Shown: positions 24,022-32,728, numbered from the stretch's first letter. The stretch: 39,936 nucleotides of DNA from Pedobacter sp. UBA5917 (GCF_002432345.1 NZ_DJDT01000127.1:1-39936); one strand, 5' to 3'. The notes: generated from the letters alone by a model not told the origin. Numbers and translations: made by a program.

Positions 24022-25212
24022 ATGAATTTCAAGTACATTAGTAAACTTGCTTTTTCTGCACTCTCAATGGCCTTGGTATTTGGTAAAACAAATGCCCAGG
24101 TAACCATAGGCAATACCCAGACAAACGGTAGCGAGTCGAATAATATTATAACGGCAGTTCCGTTTCTGCTCATTACACCCGATGCCCGTGCCGGAGCAAT
24201 GGGCGATGCCGGCGTGGCCGTTGCCGGAGATGTAAATTCGGCCAGTATAAATGCTTCGAAACTTGCCTTTTTAGATAAACCCTATGGATTTTCCGTTTCT
24301 TACAGCCCATGGCTGAAGAATTTAGTGCCGGATATTAATCTTGCTTATTTAAGTGGCTTTTATAAACTCGACGACCGTAATACCATTGGCGCGTCGTTAA
24401 GGTATTTTTCTCTGGGCTCTATCCAGTTAACGGATATCAATCAACAGGATCTTGGTATTTCAAATCCAAACGAGCTGGCCTTTGATGTTTCTTTTGCCCG
24501 TAATTTTGGCGAAGAATTTTCTTTGGGTACCTCTTTAAGGTACATTAATTCCAATTTGGTTTCGGGGCAATTTTCTTCATCCGGACAGGTACATAGCGGA
24601 AACGCGGTAGCTGTTGATGTTTCGGGGTTATATAAAACATCTACAACACTTTTTGGCAAACAGGCTGTTCTTTCTGCAGGTGCGAATATCTCGAACATCG
24701 GAACGAAAATGAGCTATTCGGATGGTGGACAGAATTTCTTCCTGCCTACCAATTTTAAGCTCGGTGGCGCCTCTACCATTACCGTAGATGATTTTAGTAC
24801 CATCACCTTTGCACTTGATTTTAATAAACTTTTGGTGCCAACCCAACCTATATACGATTCGAACAATAACATTGTAAGCGGTAAAGATCCTAACCGTTCG
24901 GTACCTGCCGGAATTTTTGGCTCGTTTAGTGATGCCCCAGGAGGTTTTAAAGAAGAACTGAAAGAAGTTGGCATTTCAACAGGTTTGGAATACTGGTATA
25001 ATCAGCAGTTTGCCGTAAGGGCAGGTTATAATTACCAAAGCCCGATGAAGGGTGATAGTCGCTACTTTACATTGGGACTGGGCTTAAAATACAACGTTTT
25101 TAATATCGATTTCTCGTATTTAATTGCAAATGCGCAAACTAGTCCACTTGCAAATACCTTACGTTTTGGTCTATTGTTTAACTTTGGCGAAAAAAAGATC
25201 GTTAAAAAATAA
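24022..25212 (+). CDS. porV: type IX secretion outer-membrane protein PorV (LptO family)
   Basis: PorV is a 14-strand outer-membrane beta-barrel that shuttles cargo from the type IX translocon to the attachment complex. The 396-residue product has a signal peptide (cut near KTNAQ). The family hallmark follows: AVPFLLITPDARAGAMGDAG, then VAGDVNSASINASKLAFL and FSVSYSPWLKNLVPDINLAYL. Alternating amphipathic strands continue to a final LRFGLLFNFGEKK strand. In flavobacteria porV usually neighbours porU and gldJ. Here gldJ is adjacent but divergent, and porU is absent from the window. Confidence 0.92.
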   Translation: MNFKYISKLAFSALSMALVFGKTNAQVTIGNTQTNGSESNNIITAVPFLLITPDARAGAMGDAGVAVAGDVNSASINASKLAFLDKPYGFSVSYSPWLKNLVPDINLAYLSGFYKLDDRNTIGASLRYFSLGSIQLTDINQQDLGISNPNELAFDVSFARNFGEEFSLGTSLRYINSNLVSGQFSSSGQVHSGNAVAVDVSGLYKTSTTLFGKQAVLSAGANISNIGTKMSYSDGGQNFFLPTNFKLGGASTITVDDFSTITFALDFNKLLVPTQPIYDSNNNIVSGKDPNRSVPAGIFGSFSDAPGGFKEELKEVGISTGLEYWYNQQFAVRAGYNYQSPMKGDSRYFTLGLGLKYNVFNIDFSYLIANAQTSPLANTLRFGLLFNFGEKKIVKK

Positions 25213-25269
25213 TTCAGCTCTTAAGTTGCATTAACTGATTAGCGTGTTAAACAATTAATCAAAATTTCC

Positions 25270-25749
25270 ATGAAAATTAGAGTAGGCTTCGGCTTCGACG
25301 TTCATCAGTTAAAAGATCAGCATCCATTTGTTGTTGGCGGTGTTACATTGGATCATCATAAAGGTGCTTATGGACATTCTGATGCCGATGTTCTTCTACA
25401 TGCCATTTGCGATGCCCTTTTAGGTGCCGCGAATTTACGGGATATCGGTTTCCACTTTAAAAATACGGACGACCGTTGGAAAGGCATCAGCAGCCTTATT
25501 TTATTGAAAGAAACGGTTAAATTATTGACTGAAAAAGGTTGGCAGGTAGGAAATATCGATGCCATGCTCTGCCTGGAAGCACCTAAAATTAATCCACATA
25601 TCCCTGCCATGCAACAGCATATTGCTGATGCAATTGGTATTTCTACAGAAGATATTTCGATCAAGGCAACAACGAACGAACAGATGGGCTTTATCGGCAG
25701 GGAAGAAGGCGTTGTGGCTTATGCCGTTTGTTTAATCGAAAAGCGTTAA
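25270..25749 (+). CDS. ispF: 2-C-methyl-D-erythritol 2,4-cyclodiphosphate synthase
   Basis: IspF forms the cyclodiphosphate in the MEP route to isoprenoid precursors. The 159-residue product has the zinc ligands Asp10 and His12 in GFGFDVHQL and His44 in HSDADVLLHAICDALLGA. The closing KATTNEQMGFIGREEG motif is also present. Length and ligand spacing match the family. It lies 57 bp after porV on the same strand, and its stop codon touches the stop codon of the convergent next gene with no spacer. Confidence 0.97.
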   Translation: MKIRVGFGFDVHQLKDQHPFVVGGVTLDHHKGAYGHSDADVLLHAICDALLGAANLRDIGFHFKNTDDRWKGISSLILLKETVKLLTEKGWQVGNIDAMLCLEAPKINPHIPAMQQHIADAIGISTEDISIKATTNEQMGFIGREEGVVAYAVCLIEKR

Positions 25750-26208
25750 TTAATTTTTTCTGGCCGTTAAATAAGAAATCGGTAAACCAATACAGAAAAT
25801 CAGGATTACGGCATTTAAAATAACCTTTTCGGCGTGAAAGGGTGCTTGTGGTATTTTGGTGAGCGGAACAATTATTAAGTTCATAACCGTCCAAACAAGC
25901 AGCCCATAAATAATTCCAGATAATATAAAATGCTGTTTAAGCAAGGCTATTTTTGAGTCTGTAAACATGTAAAATAAGGTAAAGCTAAAGGTGATAATGT
26001 AGTGCAAAACTAAACCTATGAGCGCTGTTTTTATTCCTCCGGAAAAAGCTTCTTTCCCTAAAATGGCACTGGCGATATATTGGAATACACCGGTAAAATT
26101 CATTTTTGCCAGGAATATTACCGCTGCTAAACCATCTAAAGTTCCAGCAATGAAGGCGATTAACAATACCTTTTTAAATGAAAATGTGCTTTGGTTAGAA
26201 TTTTCCAT
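25750..26208 (-). CDS. four-helix membrane protein of unknown function
   Basis: The 152-residue product (ATG 26208; an upstream TTG at 26214 is less likely) has four hydrophobic segments. They lie at about residues 14-34, 63-84, 94-116 and 128-147, with a short basic C-terminus (TARKN). It resembles small integral membrane proteins common in Bacteroidota with no assigned role. It is convergent with ispF, the two stop codons being directly adjacent, and its upstream side is a repeat-rich gap. I make no functional claim. Confidence 0.75.
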   Translation of the reverse strand: MENSNQSTFSFKKVLLIAFIAGTLDGLAAVIFLAKMNFTGVFQYIASAILGKEAFSGGIKTALIGLVLHYIITFSFTLFYMFTDSKIALLKQHFILSGIIYGLLVWTVMNLIIVPLTKIPQAPFHAEKVILNAVILIFCIGLPISYLTARKN

Positions 26209-26264
26209 TAACAATAATAATTATTTTTTAAATGACTTAATTATTAATTGTTTATGTTTTTTAG

Positions 26265-26340
26265 AATTGTCATCCTGAGCTTGTCGAAGGATCTTCTTCA
26301 GAACGTTTATAGCGTTTCGACAAGCTCAACGTGACAAATT
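26265..26340 (+). repeat. GTCATCCTGAGC...CAAGCTCAACGTGAC palindromic element
   Basis: AATTGTCATCCTGAGCTTGT at the left pairs with the right arm ACAAGCTCAACGTGACAAAT, with small mismatches, and GTCGAAGGA / TTTCGAC sit next to the loop. It is a complete copy of a repeat widespread in Bacteroidota genomes. It lies in the gap between two minus-strand genes. Confidence 0.8.
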
Positions 26341-26384
26341 TATAAGGTAAACCTAGTTTATAATACAACCTCTCCTTACTTGTA

Positions 26385-26430
26385 GACTTCCGAAGTTTGC
26401 CTGGGCTCAGGCCCTGAGACTTCGGAAGTC
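26385..26430. repeat. GACTTCCGAAGT hairpin element
   Basis: GACTTCCGAAGT (26385-26396) pairs exactly with ACTTCGGAAGTC (26419-26430). The interior contains a second small palindrome around GGGCTCAGGCCC. It is 13 bp beyond the stop of the minus-strand synthase gene but lacks a T-run in that direction, so I class it as a repeat, not a terminator. Confidence 0.7.
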
Positions 26431-26442
26431 AGCTTGATTTTT

Positions 26443-29400
26443 TTAAGCGGTTTGCTCTTTTACGTTACCTGTTCTTTTTAAGGTACCCCATGTTTCCAGC
26501 TCGCCTTTTATCGCTTTGCGGAAAGAACGGAATAACACTACATACATCAACTGTCTCCAGAAAAAGCGCTGAGGGAAAATGTAAAGCAGGTTTTTATATT
26601 TCTCATTTTCCATGCGGAAGGCAATTGCTGCGAAAAACATATCCACTACAATAAAGATGATGTAATAAAACAGCACCTGCCCAAAACCGTTATGCAGACT
26701 TAAAATTCCTGAAAAACCGGTTAAGGTTAAATTATTGATGGCACTTAACGAAAATAAGCCACTGATTAAAGAAATCAGCATGAAAAGATCGGCCAGTGGA
26801 GAAAATAGTGGTAAAATAATCTGATAGATCAGGATATTCGGCATTCCCACCATTCCAAAATAGCCGTATTTCTTGTTAAGCAAGGTTTTTCTGTTTTTCC
26901 AAAAGCTCTGCATTACACCAAAACTCCAGCGGAAACGTTGTTTCAGTAACATATTTACTGTTTCAGGCGCTTCGGTATAGGCAATGGCGCTATCACAGTT
27001 TTTAACTTTATAACCTGCTTTTAAAATACGCATGGTTAAATCGCAGTCTTCGGCAAGCGTATCAACAGTAAATCCGCCAACTTCGAGAATTACATTTTTC
27101 CTGAATGCACCTATTGCACCCGGAACAACGGTAATGGTATTTAAAAGGTCGAAAGCGCGTCTGTCCATATTTTGGGCAGTGATGTACTCAATGGATTGCC
27201 ATTTGGTGATGATGTTGTTGGTATTACCAACTTTTACCGTTCCGGCTACTGCTGCGATTTTTTCGCTGTAGAAATAACGCATCAATTCGGTAACTGCATC
27301 ATCTTTCAATTGGGTATCGGCATCTATACAGATCACAAATTCAGCACTGGCTTTAGCAATTCCATAATTTAAAGCTGACGCTTTACCGCCATTTTCTTTC
27401 CTGAAAACCTTTACCTGCGGATGGTTGCCAAAATGTTCGTTGATGATTTCGAAGGTTTTATCTTTTGAACCATCATCTACAAAAATCAGTTCGAAATTAG
27501 GATAAGTGGTTTTTAAAAGACTGTTAATGGTATGCACAGCCGTAATTTCTTCATTATAAGCTGGGATAATGATGCTCACTTTTTCAGAAGGCTGCGCAAT
27601 TAATTTACCCACATTGCGTTTTGCTCTCTTGCGCTGTCTGATGGCCAGATAAGCAATAAAAATGGTTCTTAAAATGGCCAGTACAATGGCTACAGAGAAT
27701 ATGATGTTCAAAATCATGTTTCCGTAGTAGAAGAAATTAATGAAAAAATAATCCCCTGAACCTGAGAAACCGCTATTGGCAGTTGATTTAACCGCTGGCA
27801 TCAATTCTGACCTTTTTTTGCCCATTAAATCGCCAACAGTGGTAAAAGTATAACCTTTGGCTTTAAAGAATTTGATAATCCTTGGTAAAGCGGCAACAGT
27901 AGCTTCGCGGTTACCACCTGCATCGTGCAGTAAAAGGATATTTCCGTTATCCTGTTGTTTTACCACCTCATTAAAAATCTGATCGGCAGTTTTTCCTGGC
28001 TCCCAATCTTCAGGATCGATATATTCACCGATGTTGATATAATTTTCTTTACGGCTCTGTGCAACTGGCAAAATTTCGGAAATATTCTGTGGTTCGGCAT
28101 CTGCATTAAATGGCGCGCGGAATAAAATGGTACTGTGGCCGGTAACTGCTTCGATTAAACGGCGGGTGGCATTCAGCTCAAACTGTACACGTCTTGGTCC
28201 GATGGCCGACATATCAGGGTGGAAAAATGTATGGTTCCCGATTTCGTAACCATCATTATATTCCTGCCTTAACAGTTCCATATTCTGCTCGGCCATAATA
28301 CCCACTACAAAAAAACAGCCTGGTACTTTCTCCTGTTTTAAAATGTTCAGCACCTGTGGTGTATAAACAGGGTCGGGTCCATCATCAAAGGTCAGGGCTA
28401 TTTTTTTATCCGCCTCCCCAAATCTTTTAATTACATATTGTTCCGGTAACCTGATGTATTTTTGATCAGCTATTGAAAAATCATCCTTGTTCAGGGTGAA
28501 TTTTACACTACCTGGGGTGGGCGTAGAAATCAGATCCAGTATTTCACCATCTCCGATATAAGAAATGCCACCCATGTTGAGCGAAGATATTTTACGCAGA
28601 TCGAAAGGTTTTTTCTTTAAGGTATCCAGGCTAAGATCATTTGAAATGAAAGACCATAAACGTTTATCCTCAGAGCCTAAACGCCACAGGGCAATACCCG
28701 CAATATCCCAATCATCAGCTTTACGGATGAGGTTAAAATAGGTTGCTGCATCGGTAAAATATACTTCGTGTTTGATACCACTACCATCTTTATAACTATA
28801 ATTTAAATTGGCAGAAGCAGGGTTGTAGTTGATTTTACTTTTATAATTAACAGCCTTGGTCATGGCCTGTTCGTAAGTAATCGGTTGCCCAACGCTTTTG
28901 TCGGGCCAATCATAACCATAACAGGCTAAGGCTAAAATTACCTTATCGGCATTTACCTTACTGCAGATATCGTCGAGTTTTTCTTCTACCCATTCCTGGT
29001 GCGAAATATCACCGGCATTACTTTGATCGGTATGTTGGTCATAGGCCATCAAAACAATATAATCGTTATAATTTTGGAGGATTTCGGGTTTATAATCGTC
29101 GTTTTCCGGTGAAATATCCTGTGAAACAATCAGTTTTTCGGCATGGAACTGATTGTACAGATTTTTCATGAAAGCATTAAAGTTGTCGCTATTTTCGAGG
29201 TTAAGCTCTTCAAAATCTATATTGATACCACTATAGCCATATTTTTTGGTAACAGCGATCAAATCATAGATCAACTTTTGCTGCGCAGGTAAATCATTTA
29301 ACAAACGCCTTACTGCTGCACCATCCCAATGGTCTTTATTGTAATTGGAAACCACAGCAATGGCCGATTTTTTGCCTCCATGTATTACTTTCAATGCTGC

Positions 29401-29847
29401 TGTATCAACCTTATCAACTATCGAATCGCCGTTTAGGAAGAAAGATTCTGTGGCCACCATATCTAAATGGCTGATATTGCGTTTTAAATCCGATATTGAT
29501 GATTCTTTACTTTCAGCCCAGCTTACATAAAAAGCCATATTAATCCGTTTACTATTGCCGCGATGGGTAAGGATACGGTGCTCGCGGTCTTTTTTTATTT
29601 TTTGAAGTTTTGATTTTTCAATCGCAAAATCCTTGTACTGCTGCGATTTCTTTAATTTATCCAGCTGTTTCTGGGTTAAAGGCGAATTCGTATCAATAAA
29701 TGGTAAATTGGGAGCCTGTACCGACGATAAGGTGTACACTACGCAGATGATTGCGCCAATGAAAACTAAAAAGAATGTACGGCTTACCCATGTAAAAGTA
29801 TTCCAGCGTCTTTTAGTCTCAGTTTGAAATATTTGTTTTCCGGACAT
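26443..29847 (-). CDS. trifunctional GH18 - CE4 deacetylase - GT2 polysaccharide enzyme
   Basis: The 1134-residue product (ATG 29847; an in-frame TTG lies 8 codons upstream) starts with a membrane anchor at about 23-42. A GH18-type domain (98-400) has the catalytic INIDFEEL, Asp211 and Glu213. A NodB-like deacetylase (480-680) has TFDDGPD and the metal motif HTFFH (539-543). After a second membrane stretch (700-735) comes a processive GT2 domain (756-980) with VDDGS, DAD, AEDCD and QRFRW. Several C-terminal helices follow. The GT2 would face the cytoplasm and the other two domains the periplasm. This combines in one chain the kinds of activity split between PgaC and PgaB, suggesting synthesis, deacetylation and trimming of an N-acetylhexosamine polymer. 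The product is not known. Confidence 0.9.
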   Translation of the reverse strand: MSGKQIFQTETKRRWNTFTWVSRTFFLVFIGAIICVVYTLSSVQAPNLPFIDTNSPLTQKQLDKLKKSQQYKDFAIEKSKLQKIKKDREHRILTHRGNSKRINMAFYVSWAESKESSISDLKRNISHLDMVATESFFLNGDSIVDKVDTAALKVIHGGKKSAIAVVSNYNKDHWDGAAVRRLLNDLPAQQKLIYDLIAVTKKYGYSGINIDFEELNLENSDNFNAFMKNLYNQFHAEKLIVSQDISPENDDYKPEILQNYNDYIVLMAYDQHTDQSNAGDISHQEWVEEKLDDICSKVNADKVILALACYGYDWPDKSVGQPITYEQAMTKAVNYKSKINYNPASANLNYSYKDGSGIKHEVYFTDAATYFNLIRKADDWDIAGIALWRLGSEDKRLWSFISNDLSLDTLKKKPFDLRKISSLNMGGISYIGDGEILDLISTPTPGSVKFTLNKDDFSIADQKYIRLPEQYVIKRFGEADKKIALTFDDGPDPVYTPQVLNILKQEKVPGCFFVVGIMAEQNMELLRQEYNDGYEIGNHTFFHPDMSAIGPRRVQFELNATRRLIEAVTGHSTILFRAPFNADAEPQNISEILPVAQSRKENYINIGEYIDPEDWEPGKTADQIFNEVVKQQDNGNILLLHDAGGNREATVAALPRIIKFFKAKGYTFTTVGDLMGKKRSELMPAVKSTANSGFSGSGDYFFINFFYYGNMILNIIFSVAIVLAILRTIFIAYLAIRQRKRAKRNVGKLIAQPSEKVSIIIPAYNEEITAVHTINSLLKTTYPNFELIFVDDGSKDKTFEIINEHFGNHPQVKVFRKENGGKASALNYGIAKASAEFVICIDADTQLKDDAVTELMRYFYSEKIAAVAGTVKVGNTNNIITKWQSIEYITAQNMDRRAFDLLNTITVVPGAIGAFRKNVILEVGGFTVDTLAEDCDLTMRILKAGYKVKNCDSAIAYTEAPETVNMLLKQRFRWSFGVMQSFWKNRKTLLNKKYGYFGMVGMPNILIYQIILPLFSPLADLFMLISLISGLFSLSAINNLTLTGFSGILSLHNGFGQVLFYYIIFIVVDMFFAAIAFRMENEKYKNLLYIFPQRFFWRQLMYVVLFRSFRKAIKGELETWGTLKRTGNVKEQTA

Positions 29848-29984
29848 TTTTCTGTTCTGATTTATAACCAAAAATCACTAACGAATATGAAGATTGAATG
29901 AATGATGAAAAAGAAGCGGCTGGGATGAGTGATCGTTAGTTTGTTCTAATATACTGTTTTTATGGCTGTATTTTTAAACAGGCA

Positions 29985-30018
29985 TAAAAAAGCCGGCAGA
30001 TTTTATAAAATGCCGGCT
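29985..30018 (-). terminator. terminator for the pirin transcript
   Basis: On the minus strand AGCCGGCA (30018-30011) pairs with TGCCGGCT (29998-29991) and is followed by TTTTT. It lies about 124 bp beyond the pirin stop codon, after an intervening palindromic repeat, and also about 140 bp upstream of the synthase gene, so it insulates the two. Confidence 0.75.
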
Positions 30019-30052
30019 AAAATATATTGTTAGTAAACTGATTTTTGATAGA

Positions 30053-30126
30053 ATTGTCACCCTGAGCCTGTAGAAGGACCTTTTTAACCTCTACAAACCG
30101 TTTCGACAAGCTCAACGTGACAAAAC
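30053..30126 (+). repeat. GTCACCCTGAGCCTGTAGAAGG palindromic element
   Basis: The left arm TTGTCACCCTGAGCCTGTAG pairs imperfectly with the right arm GACAAGCTCAACGTGACAA. It is the second complete copy of the GTCA(C/T)CCTGAGC type. Its loop differs from the 26265 copy, but it shares the right arm TTTCGACAAGCTCAACGTGA. Confidence 0.8.
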
Positions 30127-30141
30127 TTAGCGGAATTTGCT

Positions 30142-31011
30142 TTACTCTTCTAAATAACCAAATCTGCCCTGGTTATAATCTTCAATTGCCTGATGGATTT
30201 CGGCCTCGGTATTCATTAAAAAAGGGCCGTATTGCACAATTGGTTCGTTAATAGGTGCTCCGCTTAAAATCAGGATCACACTATTTTCCAAAGCCTCTAT
30301 CTTAATTTCTTCACCTTTGTTATCGAAATGGATGAAGTTATCTGCCGTTATATTTTCGGATCCATTAATCCTGATCGAACCTTCAATCACCATAAAACCT
30401 GTATTAAAGTTTTCAGGGAAATTAAAAACAGCTTCTCCACCTTTATTCAATCGTGCATTATACAACTCGATAGGGGTGAAAGTACTTGCATTACCCTTTA
30501 TATCCTTGTAACTGCCCGCAATGATCTCAATCTTTCCTCCATTTTGAGGTAAATTAAAGTGTGCCATATCGGCCTGTTTAATGGCCTGGTATTTTGGCCT
30601 GCACATTTTATTCGCTGCCGGAAGATTTACCCAGAGCTGTACCATTTGAAAAGGTCCGCCTGTTAAGCTATAGTTTTCTTCGTGGTATTCTTTATGCAGT
30701 ACACCACCGGCCGCTGTCATCCATTGTACATCGCCCGGATAAATTATGCCACTGTTTCCCGAACTATCGTGATGCGCAACTGCACCATGATAGGCTATGG
30801 TTACGGTTTCGAAACCTCGGTGAGGGTGTACGCCAACACCACGGGGCTTTTTCCTTGCCGAAAACTCGATTTTTGATCCATAATCCAATAAGAAAAACGG
30901 ACTCATATCAATCTCATAACCGCTCGGAAAAAAATTATGTACCCTGAACCCATCGCCAACCATGTGAGGCGCAGGAGCTTTAAGTACGTTTTTTATTTGT
31001 TTTGTTTCCAT
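30142..31011 (-). CDS. pirin family protein
   Basis: Pirins are two-domain cupins; some act as quercetin 2,3-dioxygenases and others as regulators. The 289-residue product has the N-terminal cupin metal motif VHPHRGFETVTIAY with its His residues, a further metal ligand region (HHDSSGNSGIIYPGDVQWM), and HKEYHEENY. The C-terminal cupin follows from about residue 170. Full length for the family. It lies 78 bp downstream of yceI on the same strand, separated by a palindromic repeat, and probably shares its promoter. The substrate is not predictable. Confidence 0.93.
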   Translation of the reverse strand: METKQIKNVLKAPAPHMVGDGFRVHNFFPSGYEIDMSPFFLLDYGSKIEFSARKKPRGVGVHPHRGFETVTIAYHGAVAHHDSSGNSGIIYPGDVQWMTAAGGVLHKEYHEENYSLTGGPFQMVQLWVNLPAANKMCRPKYQAIKQADMAHFNLPQNGGKIEIIAGSYKDIKGNASTFTPIELYNARLNKGGEAVFNFPENFNTGFMVIEGSIRINGSENITADNFIHFDNKGEEIKIEALENSVILILSGAPINEPIVQYGPFLMNTEAEIHQAIEDYNQGRFGYLEE

Positions 31012-31028
31012 TACCTTCTAATTTTTAA

Positions 31029-31087
31029 GGCATGGCGCATAGCGCAGGGAGCACTTTACAAAGCTCCGTGCACTTTGCTCTATGCTA
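31029..31087. repeat. imperfect inverted repeat between yceI and pirin genes
   Basis: GGCATGGCGCATAGCGCAGG at the left and GCACTTTGCTCTATGCT at the right are related in inverted orientation, joined by GAGC...GCTC around ACTTTACAAA. It forms a long imperfect hairpin in the intergenic mRNA. Confidence 0.6.
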
Positions 31088-31089
31088 AA

Positions 31090-31620
31090 TTATGCCTGTT
31101 TCACAAACTGTAATTCGCCTAAAATGCGAACTTCTTCACTTACCATTACACCACCGGTTTCTAAAGCGGCATTCCAGGTTAGGCCAAATTCAGAACGGTT
31201 GATTTTTCCGCTCAAGGTAAATCCTGCTTTTGTATTTCCCCATGGATCGGTAGCAATACCACCAAACTCGGCAGTTAATTTTACAGGTTTGGTTTCGCCT
31301 TTAATGGTTAAATCTCCTTTAACTGTATAATCATCGCCGTCTTTTTCTACTGAACTAGACTTGAATTCGATGTGCGCGAATTTTTCTGCATCAAAGAAAT
31401 CGCCGCTCTTTAAGTGGTTGTCACGGTCTGTATTTCCGGTATCAATCGAATCGATATCACCTTTGAAAGAAATTTCTGCATTTTCGAATTCGTCACCTTC
31501 AGATGTTAATTCGGCAGAGAAAGATTTTAAACTACCGGTTACAGTAGTAATCATTAAATGTTTTACTTTAAATTGTAATTCGCTGTGGGTTGGATCTAAT
31601 GTCCATTTTGTAGTTGCCAT
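31090..31620 (-). CDS. YceI family lipid-binding-like protein
   Basis: The 176-residue product is a complete YceI lipocalin-like barrel: WTLDPTHSELQFKVKHLMIT at the start, then GSLKSFSAEL, DRDNHLKSGDFFDAEKF with the family histidine, VKGDLTIKGETKPV and RSEFGLTW. Relatives bind polyisoprenoids or other long amphiphiles. There is no signal peptide, so this copy is probably cytoplasmic. A TACTTTTG promoter box (minus strand) lies 36 bp upstream. It heads a two-gene unit with pirin. Confidence 0.93.
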   Translation of the reverse strand: MATTKWTLDPTHSELQFKVKHLMITTVTGSLKSFSAELTSEGDEFENAEISFKGDIDSIDTGNTDRDNHLKSGDFFDAEKFAHIEFKSSSVEKDGDDYTVKGDLTIKGETKPVKLTAEFGGIATDPWGNTKAGFTLSGKINRSEFGLTWNAALETGGVMVSEEVRILGELQFVKQA

Positions 31621-31656
31621 ATCCTTTGTTTTTTGAGATGTTTAATATTTACAACA

Positions 31657-31664
31657 CAAAAGTA
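31657..31664 (-). promoter_or_regulatory. promoter box for yceI-pirin
   Basis: Minus-strand TACTTTTG matches TAnnTTTG. It would give a leader of about 30 nt before the yceI ATG at 31620. No clear TTTG lies at the -33 distance. Confidence 0.5.
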
Positions 31665-31802
31665 CAGCGCAGGTTTCGACTTGGGATTGATGTATGGTAA
31701 GTAATGAAGGGAAGGAATTGATTGATTGTTAAATTGTTGGGAAGGAAAGAGCTATTTCTTTGTTTAAAATTCACTCAATTGTTGTAAGGTTGAAAAGTTT
31801 GA

Positions 31803-31893
31803 AAACCATTCGTTCATTCAAAACTCAATCATTCATTCATTAAATTGTTTGGAATGTTGGAAACCATTTATTCATTCAAAACTCAATCATTCA
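31803..31893 (+). repeat. two 33-bp direct repeats with 58-bp period
   Basis: AAACCATTCGTTCATTCA... at 31803-31835 recurs as AAACCATTTATTCATTCA... at 31861-31893 with two mismatches. The linker and the bases upstream (31720-31800) contain related AAATTGTTGG and TTCATTCA words. It is a degenerate tandem array in the gap upstream of yceI, next to the stop codon of the Crp-like gene. Confidence 0.75.
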
Positions 31894-31902
31894 AAATTAA
31901 AA

Positions 31903-32490
31903 TTAAGGCTTAAAATGTTTATTTGCGAGTTCTTTTCTAACGCGGCTTAATGATTCGGGAGTAATACCCAGGTAAGATGCGATCATCCATTGGGGAACGC
32001 GCAGGGTAAGGTTGGGATAAAGTTTAATAAAATCGAGATAACGTTCTTCGGCTGTTGCACTTAAAAGCATGTTGATCCTTTTTTGCATAAAGCGGATGGA
32101 GTTATGCAGCATGGTTACATTTAAGGCAAGCAAGCAGGGAACTTTACGGGCGGCTTCGCTCATAAAATTATCTGGAACAATAACGGATTCTGTGGCTTCA
32201 ATGGCTTCGATAAAAAAATCGGAAGGTTCGTTGTGCATCTGGTTACGGTCTGAAATAAACCAGTTTTCGGGTGCAAACTGAATAATATGTTCTTTGCCTT
32301 TGGCATCAATGGAGTAAGATCTTAACAAACCTTTGCCCACAAAAAAACCATATTTCAAAATGTCACCTTTATATTGTATGATCTCGTTCTTTTCGAATTT
32401 CTTGACCTTTAACGGCCCTGAAATACTATCGAACTGTTCATCAGTTAATTCTATCTTAGACTGAAAATATTCCTTAAACTGATGGATCAT
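31903..32490 (-). CDS. Crp/Fnr-family transcriptional regulator
   Basis: The 195-residue product has an N-terminal cyclic-nucleotide-binding-like barrel (about 1-120), including EKNEIIQYKGDILKYGFFVGKGLLRSY-type strands (residues 34-60). The dimer helix and a C-terminal winged helix follow, with PQWMIASYLGITPESLSRVRKEL at about 165-187. The barrel lacks the usual cAMP phosphate-binding arginine motif, and no Cys cluster for an Fe-S centre is seen, so the effector is unknown. It follows the Cys-rich membrane protein gene by 12 bp, sharing its promoter, and lies upstream of yceI-pirin, which it might control. Confidence 0.88.
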   Translation of the reverse strand: MIHQFKEYFQSKIELTDEQFDSISGPLKVKKFEKNEIIQYKGDILKYGFFVGKGLLRSYSIDAKGKEHIIQFAPENWFISDRNQMHNEPSDFFIEAIEATESVIVPDNFMSEAARKVPCLLALNVTMLHNSIRFMQKRINMLLSATAEERYLDFIKLYPNLTLRVPQWMIASYLGITPESLSRVRKELANKHFKP

Positions 32491-32502
32491 AAAAATGGGA
32501 CG

Positions 32503-32661
32503 TTATTTTTTTACGGGCTTAATATCGGAAAAATCTACGCCACATTTGCAATTTCCGCCACATCCATCTTTTTTTACCTGTAAAGATTTAAAAACCAAAC
32601 GGCCAACATATACCAATGCTACCGCAAAAAGTAAAAAGACTAAAATCGTTTGAATATCCAT
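32503..32661 (-). CDS. FeoB-associated-like Cys-rich small membrane protein
   Basis: The 52-residue product from ATG 32661 has one membrane helix (residues 5-22, TILVFLLFAVALVYVGRL). A short basic stretch and the cysteine cluster DGCGGNCKCG follow. This matches small proteins annotated as FeoB-associated or virus-attachment-like Cys-rich proteins. No feoA or feoB is nearby, so a role in iron handling is only suggested by family. The start is fixed by a TATATTTG promoter box ending 5 bp before the ATG, so the upstream extension of the frame is not translated. Confidence 0.8.
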   Translation of the reverse strand: MDIQTILVFLLFAVALVYVGRLVFKSLQVKKDGCGGNCKCGVDFSDIKPVKK

Positions 32662-32665
32662 AATA

Positions 32666-32673
32666 CAAATATA
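32666..32673 (-). promoter_or_regulatory. promoter box immediately before the Cys-rich protein gene
   Basis: Minus-strand TATATTTG matches TAnnTTTG exactly. Only four bases (TATT) separate it from the ATG, so the message is predicted to be leaderless or nearly so. It would also transcribe the Crp-like gene. Confidence 0.6.
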
Positions 32674-32728
32674 AGTGCTTTTAGTGCTTTGGTGTTCAGA
32701 TGAATGTAAATATATTGCATGGGTATGT

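Noticed and set aside
26385..26430. Terminator for the GH18-CE4-GT2 gene
   Set aside because: The hairpin is strong, but no T-run follows it on the minus strand, so it is listed as a repeat.
31803..31893. Possible CRISPR array
   Set aside because: Only two repeat copies are present, the linker resembles the repeat vocabulary, and no cas gene is nearby.
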